Assembly: GCA_963920705.1 (NCBI GenBank) | Contig: OY987225.1 | Location: 14,774,829 to 14,838,828, forward strand | Direction of reading: 5' to 3' | Length of the DNA: 64,000 nucleotides | From: Odiellus spinosus | Lineage: Eukaryota; Arthropoda; Arachnida; Opiliones; Phalangiidae | Shown here: piece after piece, positions 43,644 to 57,413 of the stretch | Numbering within the stretch: position 1 is the first letter of the stretch | How the letters are laid out: the number at the start of each line of letters is the position of its first letter | Made by a program: the position numbers and the translations under genes | Notes under the pieces: model-generated | Database searches by the model: none | Told to the model about the DNA's origin: nothing | Seen by the model: the letters and a program-made list of their open reading frames with translations, nothing else

Positions 43644-45547
43644 TTATTTTCTTTTGAGAGTTATATCATTTGAAGAGTTCTTTTCAATTGAAGAGTTATT
43701 TTCGATTGAAGAGTTATTTTCAATTGAAGAGCTATTTTCGATTGAGAGTTATTTTCAATTGAAGAGTTATTTTCGATTGAAGAGTTATTTTCAGTTGAAG
43801 AGTTATTTTCTTTTGAGAGTTATTTTCAATTGAAGAGTTATTTTCCATTGAAGAGTTATTTTCAATCGAAGATTTATTTTCTTTTGAGAGTTATTTTCAA
43901 TTGAAGAGTTATTTTCGATTGAAGAGTTATTTTCGATTGAGAGCTATTTTCGATTGAGAGTTATTTTCAATTGAAGAGTTATTTTCGATTGAAGAGTTAT
44001 TATCAATTGAAGAGTTATTTTCCATTGAAGAGTTATTATCAATCGAAGAGTTATTATCAATCGAAGAGTTATTTTCCTTTGAGAGTTATTTTCAGTAGAA
44101 GATTTATTTTCAGTAGAAGATTTATTTTCAATAGAAGATTTATTTTCAATTGAAAGGTTATTTTCCATTGAAGAGCTATTTTCTATTGAAAGGTTATTTT
44201 CCATTGAAGTGTTATTTTCTTTTGAGAGTTATTTTCAATTGAAGAGTTATTTTCGATTGAAGAGTCATTTTCAGTTGAAGAGATTTTCTTTTGAGAGTTA
44301 TTTTCAATTGAAGAGTTATTTTCGATTGAGAGTTATTTTCGATTGAGAGTTATTTTCAATTGAAGAGTTATTTTCGATTGAGAGTTATTTTCGATTGAGA
44401 GTTATTTTCAATTGAAGAGTTATTTTCAATTGAAGAGCTATTTTCGATTGAGAGTTATTTTCAATTGAAGAGTTATTTTCGATTGAAGACTTATTTTCAA
44501 TTGAAGAGCTATTTTCGATTGAGAGTTATTTTCAATTGAAGAGTTATTTTCGATTGAAGAGTTATTTTCAGTTGAAGAGTTATTTTCTTTTGAGAGTTAT
44601 TTTCAATTGAAGAGTTATTTTCCATTGAAGAGTTATTTTCAATCGAAGATTTATTTTCTTTTGAGAGTTACTTTCAATTGAAGAGTTATTTTCGATTGAA
44701 GAGTTATTTTCGATTGAGAGCTATTTTCGATTGAGAGTTATTTTCAATTGAAGAGTTATTTTCGATTGAAGAGTTATTATCAATCGAAGAGTTATTATCA
44801 ATCGAAGAGTTATTTTCCTTTGAGAGTTATTTTCAGTAGAAGATTTATTTTCAGTAGAAGATTTATTTTCAATAGAAGATTTATTTTCAATTGAAAGGTT
44901 ATTTTCAATTGAAAGGTTATTTTCCATTGAAGAGCTATTTTCTATTGAAAGGTTATTTTCCATTGAAGTGTTATTTTCGATTGAGAGTTATTTTCAATTG
45001 AAGAGTTATTTTCAGTTGAAGAGATTTTCTTTTGAGAGTTATTTTCAATTGAAGAGTTATTTTCGATTTTAGAGTTATTTTCGATTGAGAGTTATTTTCG
45101 ATTGAGAGTTATTTTCAATTGAAGAGTTATTTTCGATTGAGAGTTATTTTCAATTGAAGAGTTATTTTCGATTGAAGAGTTATTTTCAATTGAAGATCTA
45201 TTTTCGATTGAGAGTTATTTTCAATTGAAGAGTTATTTTCAATTGAGAGTTATTTTCAATTGAAGAGTTAATTTCCATTGAAGAGTTATTTTCGATTGAG
45301 TTATTTTCAATTGAAGAGTTATTTTCGATTAAGAGTTATTTTCGATTAAGAGATATTTTCGATTAAGAGTTTTTTTCGATTAAGAGTTATTTTCAGTTGA
45401 AGAGTTATATTCAATTGAAGAGTTATTTTCAATTGAAGAGTTATTTTCGATTGAGAGTTATTTTGAATCGAAAGGTTATTTTCCATTGAAGAATTATTTT
45501 GAATCGAAGAGTTATTTTCAATTGAAGTGTTATTTTCGATTGAAGAG

Positions 45548-45637
45548 TTATTTTCAGTTGAAGTGTTATTTTCAGTTGAAGTGTTATTTTCAGTTGAAGT
45601 GTTATTTTCAGTTGAAGTGTTATTTTCAGTTGAAGTG
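45548..45637 (-). repeat. Homogeneous 18-bp VNTR, 5 units (reverse)
   Basis: Mirror counterpart of the four-unit array at 24,187-24,258, one unit longer. Confidence 0.88.
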
Positions 45638-47486
45638 TTATTTTCTTTTGAGAGTTATATCATTTGAAGAGTTCTTTTCAATTGAAGAGTTATTTTCGAT
45701 TGAAGATTTATTTTCAATTGAAGAGCTATTTTCGATTGAGAGTTATTTTCAATTGAAGAGTTATTTTCGATTGAAGAGTTATTTTCAGTTGAAGAGTTAT
45801 TTTCTTTTGAGAGTTATTTTCAATTGAAGAGTTATTTTCCATTGAAGAGTTATTTTCAATCGAAGATTTATTTTCTTTTGAGAGTTATTTTCAATTGAAG
45901 AGTTATTTTCGATTGAAGAGTTATTTTCGATTGAGAGCTATTTTCGATTGAGAGTTATTTTCAATTGAAGAGTTATTTTCGATTGAAGAGTTATTATCAA
46001 TTGAAGAGTTATTTTCCATTGAAGAGTTATTATCAATCGAAGAGTTATTATCAATCGAAGAGTTATTTTCCTTTGAGAGTTATTTTCAGTAGAAGATTTA
46101 TTTTCAGTAGAAGATTTATTTTCAATAGATTTATTTTCAATTGAAAGGTTATTTTCCATTGAAGAGCTATTTTCTATTGAAAGGTTATTTTCCATTGAAG
46201 TGTTATTTTCTTTTGAGAGTTATTTTCAATTGAAGAGTTATTTTCGATTGAAGAGTCATTTTCAGTTGAAGAGATTTTCTTTTGAGAGTTATTTTCAATT
46301 GAAGAGTTATTTTCGATTTTAGAGTTATTTTCGATTGAGAGTTATTTTCGATTGAGAGTTATTTTCAATTGAAGAGTTATTTTCGATTGAGAGTTATTTT
46401 CAATTGAAGAGTTATTTTCAATTGAAGAGCTATTTTCGATTGAGAGTTATTTTCAATTGAAGAGTTATTTTCGATTGAAGACTTATTTTCAATTGAAGAG
46501 CTATTTTCGATTGAGAGTTATTTTCAATTGAAGAGTTATTTTCGATTGAAGAGTTATTTTCAGTTGAAGAGTTATTTTCTTTTGAGAGTTATTTTCAATT
46601 GAAGAGTTATTTTCCATTGAAGAGTTATTTTCAATCGAAGATTTATTTTCTTTTGAGAGTTACTTTCAATTGAAGAGTTATTTTCGATTGAAGAGTTATT
46701 TTCGATTGAGAGCTATTTTCGATTGAGAGTTATTTTCAATTGAAGAGTTATTTTCGATTGAAGAGTTATTATCAATCGAAGAGTTATTATCAATCGAAGA
46801 GTTATTTTCCTTTGAGAGTTATTTTCAGTAGAAGATTTATTTTCAGTAGAAGATTTATTTTCAATAGAAGATTTATTTTCAATTGAAAGGTTATTTTCAA
46901 TTGAAAGGTTATTTTCCATTGAAGAGCTATTTTCTATTGAAAGGTTATTTTCCATTGAAGTGTTATTTTCGATTGAGAGTTATTTTCAATTGAAGAGTTA
47001 TTTTCAGTTGAAGAGATTTTCTTTTGAGAGTTATTTTCAATTGAAGAGTTATTTTCGATTTTAGAGTTATTTTCGATTGAGAGTTATTTTCGATTGAGAG
47101 TTATTTTCAATTGAAGAGTTATTTTCGATTGAGAGTTATTTTCAATTGAAGAGTTATTTTCGATTGAAGAGTTATTTTCAATTGAGAGTTATTTTCAATT
47201 GAAGAGTTAATTTCCATTGAAGAGTTATTTTCGATTGAGTTATTTTCAATTGAAGAGTTATTTTCGATTAAGAGTTATTTTCGATTAAGAGATATTTTCG
47301 ATTAAGAGTTTTTTTCGATTAAGAGTTATTTTCAGTTGAAGAGTTATATTCAATTGAAGAGTTATTTTCAATTGAAGAGTTATTTTCGATTGAGAGTTAT
47401 TTTGAATCGAAAGGTTATTTTCCATTGAAGAATTATTTTGAATCGAAGAGTTATTTTCAATTGAAGTGTTATTTTCGATTGAAGAG

Positions 47487-47684
47487 TTATTTTCAGTTGA
47501 AGTGTTATTTTCAGTTGAAGTGTTATTTTCAGTTGAAGTGTTATTTTCAGTTGAAGTGTTATTTTCAGTTGAAGTGTTATTTTCAGTTGAAGTGTTATTT
47601 TCAGTTGAAGTGTTATTTTCAGTTGAAGTGTTATTTTCAGTTGAAGTGTTATTTTCAGTTGAAGTGTTATTTTCAGTTGAAGTG
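47487..47684 (-). repeat. Homogeneous 18-bp VNTR, 11 units (reverse)
   Basis: Eleven identical units, the longest run of this VNTR in the window. It is flanked by the same markers as the 4- to 7-unit versions. Confidence 0.92.
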
Positions 47685-50243
47685 TTATTTTCTTTTGAGA
47701 GTTATATCATTTGAAGAGTTCTTTTCAATTGAAGAGTTATTTTCGATTGAAGAGTTATTTTCAATTGAAGAGCTATTTTCGATTGAGAGTTATTTTCAAT
47801 TGAAGAGTTATTTTCGATTGAAGAGTTATTTTCAGTTGAAGAGTTATTTTCTTTTGAGAGTTATTTTCAATTGAAGAGTTATTTTCCATTGAAGAGTTAT
47901 TTTCAATCGAAGATTTATTTTCTTTTGAGAGTTATTTTCAATTGAAGAGTTATTTTCGATTGAAGAGTTATTTTCGATTGAGAGCTATTTTCGATTGAGA
48001 GTTATTTTCAATTGAAGAGTTATTTTCGATTGAAGAGTTATTTTCAGTTGAAATGTTATTTTCTTTAAAGAGTTATTTTCTTTAAAGAGTTATTTTCGAT
48101 TGAAGAGTTATTTTCGATTGAGAGTTATTTTGAATCGAAAAGTTATTTTTAATTTAAGAGTTATTTCAATTGAAAGGTTATTTTCCGTTGAAGAGTTATT
48201 TTCAATTGAAGAGTTATTTTCAATTGAAGAGTTATTTTCCATTGAAGAGTTATTATCAATCGAAGAGTTATTATCAATCGAAGAGTTATTTTCCTTTGAG
48301 AGTTATTTTCAGTAGAAGATTTATTTTCAGTAGAAGATTTATTTTCAATAGAAGATTTATTTTCAATTGAAAGGTTATTTTCAATTGAAAGGTTATTTTC
48401 CATTGAAGAGCTATTTTCTATTGAAAGGTTATTTTCCATTGAAGTGTTATTTTCGATTGAGAGTTATTTTCAATTGAAGAGTTATTTTCAATTGAAAGGT
48501 TATTTTCCATTGAAGAGTTATTTTCAATTGAAGAGTTATTTTCCATTGAAGAGTTATTTTCTATTGAAGAATTATTTTGAATCGAAGAGTTATTATCGAT
48601 TGAAGAGTTATTTTCAGTTGAAGTGTTATTTTCTTTAAAGAGTTATTTTCTTTAAAGAGTTATTTTCGATTGAAGAGTTATTTTCGATTGAGAGTTATTT
48701 TGAATCGAAAAGTTATTTTTAATTTAAGAGTTATTTCAATTGAAAGGTTATTTTCCGTTGAAGAGTTATTTTCCATTGAAGAGTTATTATCAATCGAAGA
48801 GTTATTATCAATCGAAGAGTTATTTTCCTTTGAGAGTTATTTTCAGTAGAAGATTTATTTTCAGTAGAAGATTTATTTTCAATAGAAGATTTATTTTCAA
48901 TTGAAAGATTATTTTCCATTGAAGAGCTATTTTCTATTGAAAGGTTATTTTCCATTGAAGTGTTATTTTCTTTTGAGAGTTATTTTCAATTGAAGAGTTA
49001 TTTTCGATTGAAGAGTTATTTTCAGTTGAAGAGATTTTCTTTTGAGAGTTATTTTCAATTGAAGAGTTATTTTCGATTTTAGAGTTATTTTCGATTGAGA
49101 GTTATTTTCGATTGAGAGTTATTTTCAATTGAAGAGTTATTTTCGATTGAGAGTTATTTTCGATTGAGAGTTATTTTCAATTGAAGAGTTATTTTCGATT
49201 GAAGAGTTATTTTCAATTGAAGATCTATTTTCGATTGAGAGTTATTTTCAATTGAAGAGTTATTTTCAATTGAGAGTTATTTTCAATTGAAGAGTTAATT
49301 TCCATTGAAGAGTTATTTTCGATTGAGTTATTTTCAATTGAAGAGTTATTTTCGATTAAGAGATATTTTCGATTAAGAGTTTTTTTCGATTAAGAGTTAT
49401 TTTCAGTTGAAGAGTTATATTCAATTGAAGAGTTATTTTCAATTGAAGAGTTATTTTCGATTGAGAGTTATTTTCGATTGAGAGTTATTTTCAATTGAAG
49501 AGTTATTTTCGATTGAGAGTTATTTTCAATTGAAGAGTTATTTTCGATTGAAGAGTTATTTTCAATTGAAGATCTATTTTCGATTGAGAGTTATTTTCAA
49601 TTGAAGAGTTATTTTCGATTGAGAGTTATTTTCGATTGAGAGTTATTTTCAGTTGAAGAGTTATATTCAATTGAAGAGTTATTTTCAATTGAAGAGTTAT
49701 TTTCGATTGAGAGTTATTTTGAATCGAAAGGTTATTTTCCATTGAAGAATTATTTTGAATCGAAGAGTTATTTTCAATTGAAGTGTTATTTTCGATTGAA
49801 GAGTTATTTTCGATTAAGTTATTTTCGATTGAGAGTTATTTTCAATTGAAGAGATATTTTCGATTGAGTGTTATTTTCGATTGAGAGTTATTTTCAATTG
49901 AAGAGTTATTTTCGATTGAGAGTTATTTTCAATTGAAGAGTTATTTTCAATTGAAGAGTTATTTTCCATTGAAGAGTTATTTTCGATTGAAGAGTTATTT
50001 TCAGTTGAAGAGTTATTTTCGATTGAAGAGTTATTTTCAGTTGAAGAGTTATTTTCTTTTGAGAGTTATTTTCGATTGAGAGTTATTTTCAGTTGAAGAG
50101 TTATATTCAATTGAAGAGTTATTTTCAATTGAAGAGTTATTTTCGATTGAGAGTTATTTTGAATCGAAAGGTTATTTTCCATTGAAGAATTATTTTGAAT
50201 CGAAGAGTTATATTCAATTGAAGTGTTATTTTCGATTGAAGAG

Positions 50244-50333
50244 TTATTTTCAGTTGAAGTGTTATTTTCAGTTGAAGTGTTATTTTCAGTTGAAGTGTTA
50301 TTTTCAGTTGAAGTGTTATTTTCAGTTGAAGTG
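50244..50333 (-). repeat. Homogeneous 18-bp VNTR, 5 units (reverse)
   Basis: Five identical units in reverse phase, followed by the GAGAGTTATATCATTTG marker seen at every other copy. Confidence 0.9.
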
Positions 50334-52837
50334 TTATTTTCTTTTGAGAGTTATATCATTTGAAGAGTTCTTTTCAATTGAAGAGTTATTTTCGATTGAA
50401 GAGTTATTTTCAATTGAAGAGCTATTTTCGATTGAGAGTTATTTTCAATTGAAGAGTTATTTTCGATTGAAGAGTTATTTTCAGTTGAAGAGTTATTTTC
50501 TTTTGAGAGATATTTTCAATTGAAGAGTTATTTTCCATTGAAGAGTTATTTTCAATCGAAGATTTATTTTCTTTTGAGAGTTATTTTCAATTGAAGAGTT
50601 ATTTTCGATTGAGAGCTATTTTCGATTGAGAGTTATTTTCAATTGAAGAGTTATTTTCGATTGAGAGTTATTTTCAATTGAAGAGTTTTTTCGATTCAAG
50701 AGTAATTTTCGATTGAGTTATTTTCGATTGAGAGTTATTTTCAATTGAAGAGATATTTTCGATTGAGAGTTATTTTCAATTGAAGAGATATTTTCGATTG
50801 AGTTATTTTCGATTGAGAGTTATTTTCAATTGAAGAGATATTTTCGATTGAGAGTTATTTTCAATTGAAGAGTTATTTTCAATTGAAGAGTTTTTTCGAT
50901 TCAAGAGTTATTTTCGATTGAGTTATTTTCGATTGAGAGTTATTTTCGATTGAGAGTTATTTTCAATTGAAGAGATATTTTCGATTGAGAGTTATTTTCA
51001 ATTGAAGAGATATTTTCGATTGAGTTATTTTCGATTGAGAGTTATTTTCAATTGAGAGTTATTTTCAATTGAAGAGATATTTTCGATTGAGAGTTATTTT
51101 CAATTGAAGAGATATTTTCGATTGAGAGTTATTTTCGATTGAGAGTTATTATCGATTGAAGAGTTATTTTCAGTTGAAGAGATTTTCAATTGAAGAGTTA
51201 TTTTCGATTGAAGAGTTATTTTCAATTGAAGAGTTATTTTCGATTGAGAGTTATTTTCAATTGAAGAGTTTTTTTCGATTCAAGAGTTATTTTCGATTAA
51301 GTTATTTTCGATTGAGAGTTATTTTCAATTGAAGAGATATTTTCGATTGAGTGTTATTTTCGATTGAGAGTTATTTTCAATTGAAGAGTTATTTTCGATT
51401 GAGAGTTATTTTCAATTGAAGAGTTATTTTCAATTGAAGAGTTATTTTCCATTGAAGAGTTATTTTCGATTGAAGAGTTATTTTCAGTTGAAGAGTTATT
51501 TTCGATTGAAGAGTTATTTTCAGTTGAAGAGTTATTTTCTTTTGAGAGTTATTTTCGATTGAGAGTTATTTTCAATTGTAGAGATATTTTCAATTGAAGA
51601 GTTATTTTCGATTGATAGTTATTTTCAATAGAAGAGAGATTTTCGATTGAGAGTTATTTTCAATTGAAGAGAGATTTTCGATTGAGATTTATTTTCCATT
51701 GAAGAGTTATTTTCGATTGAAGAGTTATTTTCCATTGAAGAGTTATTTTCGATTGAAGAGTTATTTTCGATTGAGTTATTTTCAATTGAAGAGTTATTTT
51801 CAATTGAGTTATTTTCAATTGAAGAATTATTATCGATTGAAGAGTTATTTTCAGTTGAAGAGTTATTTTCGATTGAAGAGTTATTTTCAGTTGAAGAGTT
51901 ATTTTCTTTTGAGAGTTTTTTTCAATTGAAGAGTTATTTTCGATTGAAGAGTTATTTTTGATTGAGAGTTATTTTCAATTGTAGAGTTATTTTCAATTAA
52001 AGAGTTATTTTCGATTGAGAGTTATTTTCAATTGAAGAGCTATTTTCGATTGAGAGTTATTTTCAATTGAAGAGTTATTTTCGATTGAGAGTTATTTTCA
52101 ATTGAAGAGTTATTTTCAATTGAAGAGTTATTTTCAATTGAAGAGTTATATTCGATTGAAGAGTTATTTTCAGTTGAAGAGTTATTTTCTTTTGAGAGTT
52201 TTTTTCAATTGAAGAGTTATTTTCGATTGAAGAGTTATTTTTGATTGAGAGTTATTTTCAATTGTAGAGTTATTTTCAATTGTAGAGTTATTTTCAATTA
52301 AAGAGTTATTTTCGATTGAGAGTTATTTTCAATTGAAGAGCTATTTTCGATTGAGAGTTATTTTCAATTGAAGGTTTATTTTCAATTGAAGAGTTATTTT
52401 CATTTGAGAGTTATTTTCAATTGAAGAGTTATTTTCAATTGAAGAGTTATTTTCGATTGAAGAGTTATTTTCAGTTGAAGAGTCATTTTGAATCGAAGAG
52501 TTATTTTCGATTGAAGAGTTATTTTCAGTTGATTGAAAATAACTCTTCAATCGAAAATCTCTCTTCAATCGAAAATAACTCTTCAATTGAAAATAACTCT
52601 TCAATCGAAAATAACTTTTCAATTGAAAATAACTCTTCAACTGAAAATAACACTTCAACTGAAAATAACTCTTCAATCGATTATAACTCTTCAATTGAAA
52701 ATAACCTTTCAATAGAAAATAGCGCTTCAATGGAAAATAACCTTTCGACTGAAAATAACTCTCAATTGAAAATAACTCCTCGATTGAAAATAACTCTTCA
52801 ATGGAAAATAACCTTTCAATAGAAAATAGCTCTTCAA

Positions 52838-55800
52838 TTGAAAATAAATCTTCTACTGAAAAAACTCTCAAAGGAAAATAACTCTTCAATGGAAAATAAC
52901 TCTTCAATTGAAAATAACTCTCAATCGAAAATAACTCTTCAATCGAAAATAACTCTTCAATTGAAAATAACTCTTCAATCGAAAATAACTCTTCAATTGA
53001 AAATAACTCTTCAACTGAAAATAACTCTCAAAAGAAAATAACACTTCAACTGAAAATAACTCTTCAATCGATAATAACTCTTCAATTGAAAATAACCTTT
53101 CAATAGAAAATAGCTCTTCAATGGAAAATAACCTTTCGACTGAAAATAACTCTCAAAGGAAAATAACTCCTCGATTGAAAATAACTCTTCAATGGAAAAT
53201 AACCTTTCAATAGAAAATAGCTCTTCAATGGAAAATAACCTTTCAATAGAAAATAGCTCTTCAATTGAAAATAAATCTTCTACTGAAAAAACTCTCAAAG
53301 GAAAATAACTCTTCAATGGAAAATAACTCTTCAATTGAAAATAACTCTCAATCGAAAATAACTCTTCAATTGAAAATATCTCTACTATTGAAAGTAACTC
53401 TCAATCGAAAATAACTCTTCAATTGAAAATAACTCTACAATTGAAAATAACTCTTCAATTGAAAATAACTCTACAATTGAAAATAACTCTTAATCGAAAA
53501 TAACTCTTCAATTGAAAATAACTCTCAAAAGAAAATAACTCTTCAACTGAAAATAACTCTTCAATGAAAACAACTCTTCAATTGAAAATAAATCTTCAAT
53601 TGAAAATAACTCAATCGAAAATAAATCTTCAATCGAAAATAACTCTTCAATTGAAAATAACTCTCAATCGAAAATAACTCTTCAATTGAAAATAACTCTC
53701 AATCGAAAATAACTCTTCAATTGAAAATAACTCTCAATCGAAAATAGCTCTTCAATTGAAAATAACTCTCAATCGAAAATAACTCTTCAATTGAAAATAA
53801 CTCTCAATCGAAAATAGCTCTTCAATTGAAAATAACTCTACAATTGAAATAACTCTCAATCGAAAATAACTCTTCAATGTAAAATAACCTTTCAATCGAA
53901 AATAGCCTTTCAATTGAAAATAACTCTTCAACTGAAAATAACTCTTAATCGAAAATAACTCTTTGATTGAAAATAACTCTTCAATTGAAAATAAATCTTC
54001 AATTGAAAATAACTCAATCGAAAATAAATCTTCAATCGAAAATAACTCTTCAATTGAAAATAACTCTCAATCGAAAATAACTCTTCAACTGAAAATAACT
54101 CTTAATCGAAAACAACTCTTCAATTGAAAATAACTCTTCAATTGAAAATAATTCTTCAATTGAAAATAACTCTTCAATCGAAAATCTCTCTTCAATTGAA
54201 AATAACTCTATATCGAAAATAACTCTTCAATTGAAAATATCTCTTCAACTGAAAATAACTCTCAAAAGAAAATAACACTTCAACTGAAAATAACTCTTCA
54301 ATCGATTATAACTCTTCAATTGAAAATAACCTTTCAATAGAAAATAGCGCTTCAATGGAAAATAACCTTTCGACTGAAAATAACTCTCAAAGGAAAATAA
54401 CTCCTCGATTGAAAATAACTCTTCAATGGAAAATAACCTTTCAATAGAAAATAGCTCTTCAATTGAAAATAAATCTTCTACTGAAAAAACTCTCAAAGGA
54501 AAATAACTCTTCAATGGAAAATAACTCTTCAATTGAAAATAACTCTTCAATGGAAAATAACTCTTCAATTGAAAATAACTCTCAATCGAAAATAACTCTT
54601 CAATCGAAAATAACTCTTCAATTGAAAATAACTCTTCAATCGAAAATAACTCTTCAATTGAAAATAACTCTTCAACTGAAAATAACTCTCAAAAGAAAAT
54701 AACACTTCAACTGAAAATAACTCTTCAATCGATAATAACTCTTCAATTGAAAATAACCTTTCAATAGAAAATAGCTCTTCAATGGAAAATAACCTTTCGA
54801 CTGAAAATAACTCTCAAAGGAAAATAACTCCTCGATTGAAAATAACTCTTCAATGGAAAATAACCTTTCAATAGAAAATAGCTCTTCAATTGAAAATAAA
54901 TCTTCTACTGAAAAAACTCTCAAAGGAAAATAACTCTTCAATGGAAAATAACTCTTCAATTGAAAATAACTCTCAATCGAAAATAACTCTTCAATTGAAA
55001 ATATCTCTACTATTGAAAGTAACTCTCAATCGAAAATAACTCTTCAATTGAAAATAACTCTACAATTGAAAATAACTCTTCAATTGAAAATAACTCTACA
55101 ATTGAAAATAACTCTCAATCGAAAATAACTCTTCAATTGAAAATAACTCTCAAAAGAAAATAACTCTTCAACTGAAAATAATTCTTCAATGAAAACAACT
55201 CTTCAATTGAAAATAAATCTTCAATTGAAAATAACTCAATCGAAAATAAATCTTCAATCGAAAATAACTCTTCAATTGAAAATAACTCTCAATCGAAAAT
55301 AACTCTTCAATTGAAAATAACTCTCAATCGAAAATAACTCTTCAATTGAAAATAACTCTCAATCGAAAATAGCTCTTCAATTGGAAATAACTCTCAATCG
55401 AAAATAACTCTTCAATTGAAAATAACTCTCAATCGAAAATAGCTCTTCAATTGAAAATAACTCTACAATTGAAAATAACTCTCAATCGAAAATAACTCTT
55501 CAATGTAAAATAACCTTTCAATCGAAAATAGCCTTTCAATTGAAAATAACTCTTCAACTGAAAATAACTCTTAATCGAAAATAACTCTTTGATTGAAAAT
55601 AACTCTTCAATTGAAAATAAATCTTCAATTGAAAATAACTCAATCGAAAATAAATCTTCAATCGAAAATAACTCTTCAATTGAAAATAACTCTCAATCGA
55701 AAATAACTCTTCAATTGAAAATAACTCTCAATCGAAAATAACTCTTCAACTGAAAATAACTCTTAATCGAAAATAACTCTTCAATTGAAAATAACTCTTC

Positions 55801-55990
55801 AATTGAAAATAATTCTTCAATTGAAAATAACTCTTCAATCGAAAATCTCTCTTCAATTGAAAATAACTCTATATCGAAAATAACTCTTCAATTGAAAATA
55901 TCTCTGCAATTGAAAATAACTCTCAATCGAAAATAACTCTCAAAAGAAAATAACTCTTCAACTGAAAATAACTCTTCAATCGAAAATAAC
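52838..55990 (+). repeat. Tandem higher-order repeat of about 1.63-1.66 kb
   Basis: Markers at 52,838, 53,011 and 53,871 recur at 54,463, 54,672 and 55,497. The offset changes from 1,625 to 1,661 bp because of a 36-bp (two-unit) insertion near 54,540, with small further indels. Confidence 0.75.
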
Positions 55991-56628
55991 TCTTCAATTG
56001 AAAATAACTCTTCAATCGAAAATAACTCTTCAATTGAAAATAACTCTTCAACTGAAAATAACTCTCAATCGAAAATAACTCTTCAATTGAAAATAACTCT
56101 CAATCGAAAATAACTCTTCAATTGAAAATAACTCTCAAAAGAAATTAACTCTTCAACTGAAAATAACTCTTCAATCGAAAATAACTCTTCAATTGAAAAT
56201 AACTCTCAATCGAAAATAACTCTCAATTGAAAATGACATTCAATCGAAAATAGCTCTTCAATTGAAAATAACTCTCAATCGAAAATAACTCTTCAATTGA
56301 AAATAACTCTACAATTGAAAATAACTCTCAATCGAAAATAACTCTTCAATCGAAAATAACTCTTCAATTGAAAATAACTCTCAAAAGAAAATAACTCTTC
56401 AATCGAAAATAACTCTTCAATCGATAAATCTTCTACTGAAAATAACTCTCAAAGGAAAATAAATCTTCGATTGAAAATAATTCTTCAATGGAAAATAACT
56501 CTCAATCGAAAATAACTCTTCAATGGAAAATAACTCTCATTCGAAAATAGCTCTTCAATTGAAAATAACTCTCAATCGAAAATAGCTCTTCAATTGAAAA
56601 TAACTCTCCTTCGAAAATAACTCTTCAA

Positions 56629-57413
56629 TTGAAAATAACTCTCAAAATAAAAATCTCTTCAACTGAAAATAACTCTTCAATCGAAAATAACTCTTCAATT
56701 GAAAATAACTCTTCAACTGAAAATAACTCTTCAATCGATAATAACTCTTCAATTGAAAATAACTCTTCGATTCAAAATAATTCTTCAATAGAAAATAACT
56801 CTTCAATAGAAAATAACCTTTCAATAGAAAATAGCTCTTCAATAGAAAATAACCTTTCAATTGAAAATAAATTATCTACTGAAAATAACTCTCAAAGGAA
56901 AATAAATCTTCGATTGAAAATAACTCTTCAATGGAAAATAACTCTTCAACTGAAAATAACTCTTCAATGGAAAATAGCTCTTCAATTGAAAATAACTCTC
57001 CTTCGAAAATAACTCTTCAATTGAAAATAACTCTCAAAATAAAAATCTCTTCAACTGAAAATAACTCTTCAATCGAAAATAACTCTTCAATTGAAAATAA
57101 CTCTTCAACTGAAAATAACTCTTCAATCGATAATAACTCTTCAATTGAAAATAACTCTTCGATTCAAAATAATTCTTCAATAGAAAATAACTCTTCAATA
57201 GAAAATAACCTTTCAATAGAAAATAGCTCTTCAATAGAAAATAACCTTTCAATTGAAAATAAATTATCTACTGAAAATAACTCTCAAAGGAAAATAAATC
57301 TTCGATTGAATATAACTCTTCAATCGAAAATAACTCTTCAATTGAAAATAACTCAATCGAAAATAACTCTTCAATCGAAAATAACTCTTCAATTGAAAAT
57401 AACTCTCAATTGA
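56629..57413 (+). repeat. 392-bp tandem duplication
   Basis: The segment starting with CTCAAAATAAAAATCTC at about 56,640 is repeated 392 bp later, at about 57,032, and is seen again near 62,325. It includes the run ATAGAAAATAACCTTTC and the AAATTATCTACTG marker. Confidence 0.8.

Larger units (their letters stand above)
37871..52531 (-). repeat. Satellite array C, reverse phase
   Basis: The same units are read as their reverse complement (GAGTTATTTTCAATTGAA). Up to about 46.2 kb the order mirrors array B (29.8 back to 23.6 kb). Further right it mirrors array A back to about 8.2 kb. For example, 51,560-51,700 corresponds to 9,180-9,040, and 52,470-52,530 to the region near 8,236. ORF1-like blocks end at 42,503, 43,037, 44,204, 44,963, 46,195, 46,955, 48,439 and 48,955. 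It ends abruptly at a phase switch at 52,531. Confidence 0.95.
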
